Assembly: GCA_021202335.1 (NCBI GenBank)
Contig: JAJQDE010000053.1
Location: 42,551 to 106,550 of the forward strand
From: Lachnospiraceae bacterium
GTDB taxonomy: Bacteria; Bacillota; Clostridia; Lachnospirales; Lachnospiraceae
Length of the DNA: 64,000 nt
Direction: 5' to 3'
In this document: in pieces, positions 1 to 9,576 of the stretch
Numbering within the stretch: position 1 is the first letter of the stretch
How the letters are laid out: each line of letters begins with the position of its first letter
Translations under genes and position numbers: made by a program
Notes under the pieces: generated by a model
Databases searched by the model: none
What the model saw: the letters and a program-made list of their open reading frames with translations, nothing else
Told to the model about the DNA's origin: nothing

Positions 1-299
1 CTGAACACGTTTTTCAGCTTTTCCTTTCTCAGCCTTTCCGCCTGCGCCTTCTGCTCCTTCTGGGCTTCAAATTTTTTGTGCAGCTCATATATATTGTCGT
101 CAAATTGTCTGCCGACTATGGACTCAAAGCTGTACTTTCCGTTTTTCAGCTCCGTATACAGATTTTCAACGTCCTTTGCACTGTTCAGATTTATGTTTTC
201 AGTAATGGAATCGATAAGCGCTTTATCCCTAAGAGCCGCCTGATATTCTTCAGCAGTCCGGAAACGTCTGCCTTCAATCGTCCATTCCGGTCCCGTCAT
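1..299 (-). CDS. Hypothetical protein, N-terminal part only (runs off the window)
   Basis: The first 99 codons of a minus-strand gene are present and the rest lies beyond base 1. The ATG at 299-297 follows an AGGAAG ribosome binding site about 6 bases upstream. The protein begins MTGPEWTIEGRRFRTAEEYQ and is charged throughout. Its visible end is a Lys/Glu/Gln-rich helix (EAQKEQKAQAERLRKEKLK) that would form a coiled coil. There is no signal peptide or membrane segment in the visible part, so a cytoplasmic location is likely. I do not recognise the family. The reading frame is open to the window edge with codon use like its neighbours. Confidence 0.75.
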   Translation of the reverse strand, partial: MTGPEWTIEGRRFRTAEEYQAALRDKALIDSITENINLNSAKDVENLYTELKNGKYSFESIVGRQFDDNIYELHKKFEAQKEQKAQAERLRKEKLKNVF

Positions 300-412
300 T
301 AATGTCTTCCTTTCCATTGTACTATAAAAATCCCAAGTTTACATATACATTTTTATTGTACTAGATTTTTGGTTAATTTCAAGTGTTTTTTGGAAATATC
401 AAACGCAGCCGG

Positions 413-452
413 AAAAAGCAGCCGTTCCTTTACCGGGTAAAAGAACGGCTGC
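413..452 (-). terminator. Rho-independent terminator of the 1590-aa surface protein gene
   Basis: Ten-base arms GCAGCCGTTC (418-427) and GAACGGCTGC (443-452) pair perfectly. On the minus strand the stem is followed by TTTTT (413-417). It lies 7 bases past the stop codon of the gene ending at 459. Confidence 0.9.
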
Positions 453-458
453 CTCCGG

Positions 459-3400
459 CTATTTGACCGTAACCGTCATTTTCATGGTGACAGGCTTTGC
501 GTTATACGCCATATCCGTAAATTTCACCTGATAGGTCACGGTATATTTTCCCGCCGCAAGGGTCCGCCTTGTGGCGTCTGCAAGCTCCAAGGTCAGATTA
601 TTGCCGTCCGACCAGGTAAGCTCAAAATACTTGTTTGCGTCCGTGTCCGCAAGGGAAATATCCGATATTTCGCCAAAACCGCCCCTGTTATAAATTTTCC
701 AGCTAAGGCTGTTATCGGCTGCCTTATAAATGGTCCCCGACGTTTTTCCCGCCGCAAGCTTCGGCGTTTTATTCACGGGCTTTACCTTAACACTTGCCGA
801 AACGGTAGTATTGTTGTCATAGCTCAAAAGCATGCGCAGCGTATAGCTTGCGGTGCTCATCACCGCGCCCTCCACTGCCGTCACTTCTATTTTTCCGTCG
901 TCGTTAAGCTCCGCCGTGAAAATGCCGGCGTTGTCGCCTGTCGTTTCCACGTTGCTTAAATTTGCCGTCATGTTTGAGAGCTTCGGCGTGTAAATGACAG
1001 ATGTTGCGCTTCTGTTAATCAGATTTATGCTTCCCTTTCCGGAGAGCGTCACCTTCGGGAGCTTTGAAGCGTCCGCCAGCGTTACCGTAAGGCTTGCCGC
1101 CTTAATCTCTATGCCGCTGATGCTTGCGCTCACGTTGAATTTATAGCTTCCCGCCTTTACGCCCGCAGGCTTATCACCGGCAAGCCCGAGATACAGCGTA
1201 TTCCCCGCCTGAGAAACCTCAGCCTTAAGATATCCGCTGTCCAAAAGCGCCTGCGTCTTTGTGTTCGCCGCAGTATATGTCAAAGCCTCAACGTCAATCG
1301 TGCTGTTCTTTATCGACACCCCGACCGCGACGCTGCCGTTGTCATCGATATTGTGCGCCATGTTCAGCGTTATCTTCTTAGCGTCAAGCAGCGTGGTCAG
1401 CTTCTTAACCACTGATATTTTGCCCGAAAGCGTGAGCGACTGCGTCCAATTGCTGTCCGAAACAGACAGCTTGTAGCTCTTGCTCTTTTCACCGCTGTAA
1501 GTAAGTAAGATGCGCCCCTTGTCATTTCTTTGCGCCGTAACGCCGTCCGTGAGCGACGACACCGAAGCCGTTTCATCAAGCGCTGTTTCCTTCTTCGTGG
1601 ACGTATCAATCATATAAGTGGTGATTTCCGCTCCCGTCGAAGCAACTGCAATCTCCTGTATCTTGTATGACGGTTTTTTATTCTTTGAGGACACCTGTAT
1701 TGTTTGTGTCTGTGACTCATATCCGTCATATTCTATCAGCAGCGATACGGTACAGTAATCCGATTTCTTATTTTTAAACTCACTGAGAGTCGAAGAGCTT
1801 AAACCGTCCGCCGTAAACGTAAGCGTCCCTGTTCCGGAGTCCCATGATGAAAGGTTGAAGCCTGTTTCACGAGCGTTGCTCTGCGTAATATTTGTAATAT
1901 CGTAATCAGTGCTTACACTGTATTGCGCCGTCGTGTCCGCGTAGAAAAGGTTCGGCGATACCGTCTGCGTAAGCTTTACGGCAGGCTTGCTCACATCCAC
2001 CACAAGATTTACGTCATAGGTAAGCGCGTTCCCTCTTCCTCCCCTCTGTGTCTTTACGGTAAGCTGCGTCGCAACCGTGGTGTTATCAGTATACAAATTT
2101 TTATCGTTGATTGTCACATACCACTCACCGCTGCTCTTTACCGCGTTAAAGTTGGAATTTTCCACGCTTATGCCGGTAATTTCATTTCCCTCCACGGAGT
2201 AAATCGGCAGCTTAGCGCCCTGTGTCGCATATTTATTCACGACAATGGTATCCGCTTCCAAAATAGGCGAACAGTCGCGCACCTCCACCACAATCTCCGC
2301 ATAATTTGCGCCGATATCGTCTGCCGTCGCGCGCAGGACAATCGTACCGCTTCCGTAAATGTAAAGATGAATGGTGCCGTCCGCAGCCTCCTGTATTTTA
2401 CCAAGCTCCGAATCGTTGATTGTCCAAATAAAGGTTCCCTTGGTCACATCGACCTCATTATCCTCCGTGCTCGCGGCAACCTTAAATTTTATCCTGTATG
2501 ACTGGTCTGTCACATTCGCCTCATCCACATACACAACATCCCCGTATGTATCATAATCATATACATAGGAAACCGGGTATTGGGACGCAGTCGCCGGCGT
2601 TATCTGTATCTGCGTAATATGCTCCGTCACCACAAGCATATAATATTCGTCCGCGTAAACCTCATCTCCCACGGTAACGCTCACCGTGACATCGCCGTTT
2701 GTCACCACATCGACGTCCGCCGCCGTCACGGTAATGCTCCTGTCAGTCGTTTCGCTTACCGTAAGCGCGCTGCTTATCGACCATTCCACGGATATCGCGC
2801 CGTTTATCTTCTCCACAAACGCGTCATTGGATTCCACATAATACCCGTCATATGCAATGCTCACGCTGTATTCGCCCTCGTGCCCTGCCGTAATCTGCTC
2901 CGGACCCGAAAGTGAAATTCCCGTAATCTGTGTCACCGCCACCGGAATAGGCGTGGTAAACGACACATATCCGTCCTGCGAATATTTCGCGCTGTACCTT
3001 TGCACCGTGGCAGGCGCGTCACTCAGAACCGAAAGCTCCATGTCGGGGCTTACCCATTCCCAGCCGTTTGGAAGCTCCATATCGCCCAGCCTGGTTCCAT
3101 CCACATTTGTAAGGCAGTATATAGTGCCGACCTTCTTGCGGAGAGTTTCCTTCTCCGTGTCGGAAAAGCTTCCCTCTTTAACCGTAACCTTGCAGCTTGC
3201 ATAAACCCCGCTGTCGTTGCCGACAACCGTAAGCGTCGCCTCGCCCGCGCTCACTGAGGTTATGGCAATGTTTATACCCGTATCGGTTTCCGTAATGCTG
3301 CCCACTGTGAAAACACTCTCGTCAGAGCTTCCCGCCGTAAACTCCTCGCGTATTTCCAGCGCGTCGTTTCCGTCCTCATGCGGCAGCACTGTCACCTCAA

Positions 3401-5231
3401 CGCTTGTCGTTTTCTTATAACCCTCAATCGTAAGCTCATTCGGGCTGATTTCAAGGCTGCTTGTGTAAACACGGCTGCGGACCTCTATATCCGCCGTCAT
3501 TTTAGCGCTGCCGACCGTAATCGTAATCGTCGCCGTGCCCTCCGCCACTGCCGTAACCACAGCCTTATCCTCATCGTCCGTCGAAACCTCTATTGTCGCA
3601 ACAGCCGTGTCGTCAATTGCAAATTTAGGCGTTTCGTCATTGTCCGTGACAGTCACCGTCGCCGTATTTCTCGTTTCGTCATTATAATACAGAACATCGC
3701 TTGTTATGCTGTATGTCCATAAATTCGACACGGAGCTTTTCACGCTGACCGCGTCCGCAAAGGTGTACAGAGTCCCGTCCTTTAAATAGATGTTGAAATC
3801 ATAAATTCCTGTCGGAACCTCATAAATAACGCTCTTCATCGCAAACGAGGTATAGTACATATACAAATCCGTCACATACAGACCCGCATTTCCCTCAATA
3901 TCTCTGTATCGGTAATCCTTTGTTTCCACCGCGGTCGTAAAGGACACGTTCGAGTAGTCGTATTCCTTGCCTGAATCGTCTGTCAGCGTTACGTAATCGA
4001 CCGTATTCGAGGGATTATATGTATAATACAGACCTACCACGTTATTAACGGAATTTGTGCTGAAGCTGTAGCTGTCTGCGGCAAGGTAGCTGTCCTGCTC
4101 CTCCACCGTAAATGTCTTTACGGTTTCGCCCAGCACCTGCCCGTCCTGCTCAAGCTTGATCGCGAGGGTATGGTCGCCCGCCTCCAAGCCGCTGTCCGCT
4201 ATCCAATATATATTTTCATAGGTCTTGCCGTCTATCGCCTTATGCTCAAAATCATTCGACGCATCCGTGCCGTCAAGCGTAAAGGCTATATCATATTCAA
4301 GCCCGGACTTGTAACCGCCGATCATGATTATGACGGGAACCGTGTCCTTCCCTAATGTGTTATCCCAATATATATAGAAGGTACTCTCCATGGACGTCTT
4401 AAAGCCGTCCGTCCGCTGTGAAAACAGGGTATCGTCAGACAGGGCAATGCCCGAACCGCTCGGCACGTTGCTGTCCACAAGGCTTTTAAGAAGGCTCTCG
4501 GTCAAAAGATTTTCCTTTATGGAAAGCTCCTCCAGCTTTGAGTTCTGATAGAAATTAGGAATTGCGGAGATTTCGTTGCCGTCAAGATTAATGGATTTCA
4601 ATTCCGTCAGCAGGCTCCAATCGACGACATCCCTGACATCGGATATTTCATTGTAAGATAAATCTATGCTGACAAGTCCGGTCAGATAATTCATTCCTTC
4701 AATGCTTTTGATTGCGTCATCATCGTAGCTGTCCCTTGAACAGTCCAACTGCGTAAGCGCCGCAAGCTCATCCTCCGTAACGGTATCATTGTCCTCTTTT
4801 TCCAATGCAGTCAGAACCTGACTTCTGAACACCTCATCCGGGAAAAGGCTCTCCATGTCAACGCCCGTGTCGGTTTCCTCCTCCGTCCCGGTTTCCTGCA
4901 CGTCAGACTCCTCCGCATCGGTTTCGGTTTCCGTCTGTGTCTGCGTTTCCTCCGGCTCCGTTTCCGAGCTTTCCGTTTCTGCGCTTTCCGTGGAATCCGC
5001 AGTCTCCGACTCCGTTTCCTGCTCCGTGCTTTCCAAAATATCCGCAGTTTCCGGTTCCTCCGTCTGCGTTTCCGAGCTTTCCAGTTCTGCGCTTTCCGTC
5101 TGTATTTCCTCATCCGTTTCCGCCGTCTGCACATCCTCTGCGGCATACGCGCTCATCGGCATATTTTGAAACAGCATGGCGGCACACAGGACACCCGCCA
5201 TAAGCTTTTTTCGTAATTTCAATGCTGTCAT
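459..5231 (-). CDS. Large secreted surface protein with LRR and Ig-like (BIG2-type) domains
   Basis: This is a 1590-aa exported protein, probably an adhesin or cell-envelope matrix protein. Residues 1-31 form a signal peptide (cleavage near AYA-AED). Residues about 32-125 are an acidic Glu/Thr/Ser linker. A short leucine-rich region follows at about 150-260 (LTGLVSIDLSYNEISD, LKSINLDGNEISAIPNF). The rest is a long run of beta-rich modules, including BIG2-like segments ending AVAEGTATITITV and SAGEATLTVV at about 560-720. I found no LPXTG-like anchor, SLH or other wall-binding repeat at the C-terminus, so attachment is unknown. The ATG at 5231 has a strong GGGGGAGGG site 9 bases upstream. The function is inferred from domain type only, and no ligand can be named. 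Confidence 0.85.
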   Translation of the reverse strand: MTALKLRKKLMAGVLCAAMLFQNMPMSAYAAEDVQTAETDEEIQTESAELESSETQTEEPETADILESTEQETESETADSTESAETESSETEPEETQTQTETETDAEESDVQETGTEEETDTGVDMESLFPDEVFRSQVLTALEKEDNDTVTEDELAALTQLDCSRDSYDDDAIKSIEGMNYLTGLVSIDLSYNEISDVRDVVDWSLLTELKSINLDGNEISAIPNFYQNSKLEELSIKENLLTESLLKSLVDSNVPSGSGIALSDDTLFSQRTDGFKTSMESTFYIYWDNTLGKDTVPVIIMIGGYKSGLEYDIAFTLDGTDASNDFEHKAIDGKTYENIYWIADSGLEAGDHTLAIKLEQDGQVLGETVKTFTVEEQDSYLAADSYSFSTNSVNNVVGLYYTYNPSNTVDYVTLTDDSGKEYDYSNVSFTTAVETKDYRYRDIEGNAGLYVTDLYMYYTSFAMKSVIYEVPTGIYDFNIYLKDGTLYTFADAVSVKSSVSNLWTYSITSDVLYYNDETRNTATVTVTDNDETPKFAIDDTAVATIEVSTDDEDKAVVTAVAEGTATITITVGSAKMTADIEVRSRVYTSSLEISPNELTIEGYKKTTSVEVTVLPHEDGNDALEIREEFTAGSSDESVFTVGSITETDTGINIAITSVSAGEATLTVVGNDSGVYASCKVTVKEGSFSDTEKETLRKKVGTIYCLTNVDGTRLGDMELPNGWEWVSPDMELSVLSDAPATVQRYSAKYSQDGYVSFTTPIPVAVTQITGISLSGPEQITAGHEGEYSVSIAYDGYYVESNDAFVEKINGAISVEWSISSALTVSETTDRSITVTAADVDVVTNGDVTVSVTVGDEVYADEYYMLVVTEHITQIQITPATASQYPVSYVYDYDTYGDVVYVDEANVTDQSYRIKFKVAASTEDNEVDVTKGTFIWTINDSELGKIQEAADGTIHLYIYGSGTIVLRATADDIGANYAEIVVEVRDCSPILEADTIVVNKYATQGAKLPIYSVEGNEITGISVENSNFNAVKSSGEWYVTINDKNLYTDNTTVATQLTVKTQRGGRGNALTYDVNLVVDVSKPAVKLTQTVSPNLFYADTTAQYSVSTDYDITNITQSNARETGFNLSSWDSGTGTLTFTADGLSSSTLSEFKNKKSDYCTVSLLIEYDGYESQTQTIQVSSKNKKPSYKIQEIAVASTGAEITTYMIDTSTKKETALDETASVSSLTDGVTAQRNDKGRILLTYSGEKSKSYKLSVSDSNWTQSLTLSGKISVVKKLTTLLDAKKITLNMAHNIDDNGSVAVGVSIKNSTIDVEALTYTAANTKTQALLDSGYLKAEVSQAGNTLYLGLAGDKPAGVKAGSYKFNVSASISGIEIKAASLTVTLADASKLPKVTLSGKGSINLINRSATSVIYTPKLSNMTANLSNVETTGDNAGIFTAELNDDGKIEVTAVEGAVMSTASYTLRMLLSYDNNTTVSASVKVKPVNKTPKLAAGKTSGTIYKAADNSLSWKIYNRGGFGEISDISLADTDANKYFELTWSDGNNLTLELADATRRTLAAGKYTVTYQVKFTDMAYNAKPVTMKMTVTVK

Positions 5232-5347
5232 ATCACAGCCCTCCCCCGATTTATTTATCTTCCGATTGTACGATTATCTGCGGCTCATTATTGTTTATTA
5301 TATAATATATTTCGGCGACATTCAATGAAATTTCAAGGTGTACATAA

Positions 5348-5415
5348 AAATAAATTTCTAAATAAATTTCAAAATAAATTCCAAAATAAATTTCAAAATA
5401 AACTTCAAAATAAAA
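5348..5415. repeat. 12-bp AT-rich tandem repeat (about 5.7 copies)
   Basis: The unit AAATAAATTTCA is repeated with one or two differences per copy between 5348 and 5415. It lies between the terminator of the BspA-like gene and the start of the 1590-aa protein gene. It could be an UP-like or promoter-spacing element for the latter. A short minus-strand ORF through it (Phe-Glu-Ile-Tyr periodic) is a product of the repeat, not a gene. Confidence 0.8.
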
Positions 5416-5449
5416 CGGGCAGGGTACGCATATAAACATACTCTGCCCG
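5411..5449 (-). terminator. Probable terminator of the BspA-like gene
   Basis: Arms CGGGCAG (5416-5422) and CTGCCCG (5443-5449) pair around a 20-base interior. On the minus strand the stem is followed by TTTTATTTTG. It lies about 90 bases beyond the stop of the gene ending at 5537. Confidence 0.7.
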
Positions 5450-5485
5450 CATTATTTTTCACTCTTATTTTTTGCCTAAGCAATG

Positions 5486-5555
5486 TTGCTTATGCAATTT
5501 TGCTTATGCAATTTTGCTTTAGCTATTTTGCTTTAGCTATTTTGCCTTAGCTATT
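5486..5555. repeat. 14-bp tandem repeat spanning a stop codon (5 copies)
   Basis: Five consecutive 14-base units (TTGCTTATGCAATT or TTGCTTTAGCTATT variants) run from 5486 to 5555. The stop codon of the BspA-like gene (5537-5539) is inside unit 4. The last residues of that protein (KIAKAK) are encoded by the repeat. Since 14 is not a multiple of 3, any change in copy number would alter the frame and the C-terminus. Confidence 0.85.
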
Positions 5556-8500
5556 TTGAACTTAAGCTTTTTCACGCCCGTATAGCCGCTGCCGTCCTTT
5601 GCCACGATATAGGCTGTCGCCGTTCCCACGTTTGTGTTGTTTGAGTATACAATCTCAAAATCCGTGTCAAGCTTCAAATCTTCTATATCCGTCTTTACCT
5701 TATATCGGCTTGTCTTAAAGTCTGACTGCGAAAGCGTAATTTCCTCGCCCGTATAGGTCTTTTTTGTGCTGTTAAGCTTAAACGTCGCCTTTGCGAGGTT
5801 TTTGCCGACCGTCACCTTAAACGCGGCAGTTTCCGAGGTTGCAAGATTCTTTATGTCCTTCGTCTTTGCCGTTACGTAAATTACGTCGCCCGTTTTTATC
5901 GTGTCCTTGCTTCCATAGGTTATCTCACTCGTGCACGCCGCATCCTCATAGAACGCCAGCGTATACTGCGATGTCTTAAGCTCGCTGTTTGTCGCCGTGT
6001 CAAGCACTGTCGCCTTGATTTTGCTGCCCTTTAATCCGTCATAGGCAGTTACCGCGATAATTTCCGCGTCGCTTGCCAAATTCAAGGACGTAATGGCAAA
6101 TGTCGTGCTGTACGTGCCCTTGTAATTGCCCTTTCCGGTAATCGTTACCTTTCCGTTTCCTACCTTCTTGTTTGCCGAATATTTTACGGTATAGTCCGTG
6201 TTTGCAGTCATTTTGACATTCCCATCATTATCTGTATAATAGACGCTTAAATCCTTGAGCGTCGCGCCGCCCGCCGAATACGTGCTTGTAAGCGTTGCCG
6301 AACCGTTCTGCGTCAGGGAGAGCATACCCTTAACATTCGCCGCGTTAATCTTGAAGCTGACCGTTATAGTATTGCCGTCGTCGTCCGTAAATGCTGCCGA
6401 AGCCGTTCCCACATCAGTATTATCCGCAAATTCCACGGTTGCGGGAAGCTGACTTGTGCCCGACCAATACTCTCCGTCCTCATATGAATATGTCGTCGCC
6501 TTTCCGCCCTTCGGCGTAAATGTAATGATTGAAGGGATTACCTTGCCGCCAAAATTGTAGGTCTGCGCGGCAATCTTAATCTTTGCGCCCACAATCGTAA
6601 CCGCCTCTGGAGCTTCTCCCAGGCTTACAAAAGTATAACCGTAGGTTTCCGCGAAGGTTTCCGCCGCGCTTCCCGTATAGCCGTAAATCACTAAGCCAAC
6701 CGTACCGCTAAAGGCATCTTTATTTATGCTTGTCACGCTGTTTGGAATTTTAATCTTTTCCAAGCTTGTGCAGTTTCCAAACGCATTTGTATCAATGCTC
6801 TTTACCCTGCTTACCTCATTTTTTGTTCCAAATACAACCTCCGTAAGACCCGTCATGCCATAGCAGCTATATTGCGGCACTGTCGTCATTCCGTAGGGGA
6901 AGGTTACCTTCTTTACGCCCGTGCAGCCGACAAACGGCGCAAATCGAGGAGCGGACAGCTTTATAGTTGTCAGCTTTACAGGGAAACGGATTTCTTCCAG
7001 ACTCGTACAGTCCTGGAACGCACATATTCCTATGCTCGTCACACCGTCCGGCATTTCAATTGACGTTAATTTGGTGCAGCCGTAAAACGCGTACTCGCCT
7101 ATGCTTGTTATCAGGCTTTCGTCTTCGTCCGATTCATCTTCAAAAACAACCTCTTTCAAAAGCGTCAATTCGCTGCATACGTATGCCGGCACGCTTGTCA
7201 TTCCATAGCCGAACGTCACCTTTTTAAGGCTTGTGCAGCTTGTGATTGCATAGTTGTCTATGCTTGTCACTCCTCCGGGGAAACGGATTTCCTCCAGGCT
7301 CGTGCAATTGCCAAACGCGCTTACGCCTATGCTTTCAATCTTGCTTTCCTCACCATCCGTGCTCTTCTCAAACACTACCTCAGTCAGCCCCGTCATGCCA
7401 TAGCAGCTATATTGCGGCGCTGTCGTCATTCCGTATGAGAATGTCGCCTTTGTTATGCCCGTACAACCGACAAACGGCGCATCTGAAGGTTTTGATATTT
7501 TTATAGTTGTCAGCTTTACGGGGAAACGGATTTCCTTCAAGCCCGTACAGTTTTGGAACGCGCTTTCCCCTATGCTTGCCACGCCGTCCGGCATATCAAT
7601 CGACGCCAATTTGGTGCAGCCTGAAAACGCTGACACACCTATGCTTGTTATTTTGCTCTCGGTTCCGTCCGAACCGGCTTCAAACACAACCGCAGTCAAA
7701 AGTGTCAATCCGCTGCATACTCCCTCCGGCACGCTTGTCATTCCATAACCGAACGTCACCGTCTGCAGGCTTGTGCAGCCCGTGATTGCGGAGCTGTCTA
7801 TGCTTGTCACGTTTCCCGGGAAACGGATTTCTTTAAGGCTCGTACATTCCTCAAACGCCTTTGCTCCTATACTGACAACATTGCTTTCCTCACCGTCCGC
7901 GCTCTTCTCAAACACCACATCAGTCAGCCCCGTCATGCCATAGCACAAACGCTCTGGCACTTCCGTCATTCCGTATGAGAACGTTACCTTGGTTATGCCC
8001 GTACAGCCGGAAAATGGCGCCCGCTTATCATAAATCGTTGTGCTCGTAAGCTTTGCGGGGAAACGGATTTCCTTCAGGCTCGTACAGTTTTGGAACGCGT
8101 ATTCTCCAAAGCTTGCCACACTGTCCGGTATATCAATCGACGCCAAGCTGGTGCAGCCGTAAAATGTTGAATCCTCAATGCTTGTGATATTAAGCTCTGA
8201 CAGTCCGTCAACCTCGCTTAAATTCGTGCATTCGGAAAATTCGCTGCTGCCGATGCTTGTAATTGTTGACGGCAATGTGACTTTCGTTATAGATGTATTG
8301 TACTCAAACGCACTGTCTGCAATTGCGGTAACGGTATAATCGCCCACTGTAAGCGTTACCTCGCTGTCGCTTCCCGTATACCCGGTAATCGTGGCATACT
8401 CGCCTGCCAAGGTATAGGTCAGGCCGTTATCAGCGGTGTATTCCGTTGAAGCCAAAAGCTCGGCAATCTGCGCGTTAGTTTCCTCTTCTTCAGTCGCGGT

Positions 8501-8943
8501 CGCTTCCGCGATTGTTTCCTCCTCGGTCGTAATTTCTTCCTCAGTCGCGGTCGCTTCCGCGATTGTTTCCTCCTCGGTCGCGATTTCCTCGTCAGCCGAT
8601 TCTCTCTCGGTTGTTTCCTCTGCTGTCGCTGATTCGCCCGCGACTGCTTCCTCTAAGGCTTCGTCTGTCTGCGCACTCTCTTCCTCTTCCTGCGCTTCGA
8701 CGCCCGTTTCGCTTTCAGCGTCGCTTGAGGCTTCCTCGGCTGTTTCCTCGTCAGCTTCCGCAGTTTCTTCGCTTGCCTGCGTAAGCTCCTCTGCGGCTGT
8801 TTCCTCGATAACGGTTTCCTCTGCGACAGTTATCTCAGCTGCGGCTGCACCTGTACCCCCCCCCTTAGAACAAGTGTTCCTGTCAAGAGGACTGCCAAGG
8901 TTTTCTTAAACATTGCGTTAATAAATTTCGGTAATTTGTTCAT
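5537..8943 (-). CDS. BspA-type leucine-rich-repeat surface protein, frameshifted at a poly-G run near its 5' end
   Basis: The long open frame (5537-8455) encodes BspA/TpLRR-type leucine-rich repeats of about 23 residues (pattern F..C.SL..I..P..V.SIG). Immunoglobulin-like modules with TYTGEEITLSQSDF and similar motifs follow. The start at TTG 8455 is not credible. An ATG at 8943 with a GGAGG site 5 bases upstream begins MNKLPKFINAMFKKTLAVLL, a signal peptide. After a run of nine G (8864-8856), that frame hits a stop. One added G (or two fewer) joins the signal peptide to an acidic Glu/Ala/Thr linker that is open down to the LRR frame. The intact protein would have about 1136 residues. This is either a phase-variable locus, a recent pseudogene or a base-calling error. 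Surface location and adhesin-like role are inferred. No wall anchor is seen. Confidence 0.8.
6840..8170 (-). repeat. 540-bp higher-order tandem repeat inside the LRR gene
   Basis: Near-identical blocks recur with a 540-base period. For example, the segment around GTCATGCCATAGCA occurs at about 6853, 7393 and 7933. The segment GGGAAACGGATTTC recurs in the same register. Each block encodes about 180 residues, roughly eight LRR units. About 2.4 blocks are present, so the array can expand or contract by recombination in frame. Confidence 0.8.
8856..8864. repeat. Homopolymer run of nine C (nine G on the coding strand)
   Basis: Nine consecutive C lie 80-88 bases inside the BspA-like gene, directly after its signal-peptide codons. 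Nine G leaves the gene out of frame, while ten or seven restore it. This is the layout of a slipped-strand contingency tract. Confidence 0.85.
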
Positions 8944-9202
8944 TTTTCCTCCATTTCCAAGCGTTTTCGCTTTCCATCTTACTCTCAATACATGAAGCCA
9001 TGCACCTATTAGGTATTATTTCATAACATTTTACATATTGCAAGGAAATTTGTTAAATATTGCTTATTTCACTTATTTTAATGCCGCCGCAACCGTGTCC
9101 TGCATTGTGCCGCCATCATCAGGGTCAAATATGCTAATCACTGTCACACTTTTTATCCTCAGACATATAGTATAGAAAAACACTTCTTCGGAGGTACTTA
9201 AC

Positions 9203-9436
9203 ATGAGCGAACTTTCAGCAAGCAACTGCGGCTGCAATCAAACGTCAAATTTTTCGGATTGCGGCGGTAACGGCTGCGGGGCATGGATTTGGATTTTAAT
9301 CCTTCTCTGCTGCTGCGGTAACGGCAATGGCATCGGAAGCGGCTTAGGCGGCGGCGAAAACGGCTGCGGAAGCTGGATTTGGATTTTAATTCTCCTTTGC
9401 TGCTGCTGTGGTAATGGCAACGGCTTCGGCTGCTAA
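9203..9436 (+). CDS. Small Gly/Cys-rich protein with an internal duplication
   Basis: This 77-aa protein is dominated by Cys, Gly and Asn. It contains two copies of NGCG(A/S)WIWILILLCCC followed by GNGNG (about residues 23-45 and 50-74). Each copy joins a short very hydrophobic stretch to a Cys cluster. The ATG at 9203 follows a GGAGG site (9190-9194) with 8-base spacing. A terminator follows directly, so it is a single-gene unit. Proteins of this kind are often automatically labelled chorion-class high-cysteine proteins in clostridia, and their function is unknown. A membrane or spore-coat association is a guess from the composition. The duplication is visible at DNA level too. Confidence 0.8.
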   Translation: MSELSASNCGCNQTSNFSDCGGNGCGAWIWILILLCCCGNGNGIGSGLGGGENGCGSWIWILILLCCCCGNGNGFGC

Positions 9437-9457
9437 AAGCTTCCGTCCTTTGTCTGC

Positions 9458-9493
9458 GGAGGGCTCGGTCTGTGCGCACGGGCCCTCCTTTTT
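9458..9493 (+). terminator. Rho-independent terminator after the Cys-rich gene
   Basis: GGAGGGC (9458-9464) pairs with GCCCTCC (9482-9488), followed by TTTTT at 9489-9493. Confidence 0.9.
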
Positions 9494-9576
9494 CGCCGAG
9501 GTATATACTTCACCCTGTTATCATATATTATCCCAAACACCCGATTTGCAATGAAAAGCTCGGAGGATTAAGCGCC

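Noticed and set aside
1923..2501. A 192-codon plus-strand frame inside the first surface gene
   Set aside because: It is antisense to a clearly coding gene, Arg/His-rich without domains, and lacks an SD.
459..5231. Sorting signal in the other large surface proteins (459-5231, 5537-8943, 32836-37215)
   Set aside because: None has an LPXTG- or PKTGD-like motif followed by a hydrophobic segment and basic tail. Only the protein at 10332-12851 does.
5251..5439. A 62-codon minus-strand frame with Phe-Glu-Ile-Tyr periodicity
   Set aside because: It is produced by the 12-bp AT-rich tandem repeat and has no ribosome binding site.
6840..8170. CRISPR-like regular repeats
   Set aside because: The repeats are long, contiguous and protein-coding LRR units with no spacers, and no cas genes are present.
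8436..8909. A 157-codon plus-strand Ser/Ala-rich frame
   Set aside because: It is the mirror of the acidic Glu/Ala/Thr linker of the BspA-like gene on the minus strand, which has the good SD and signal peptide.
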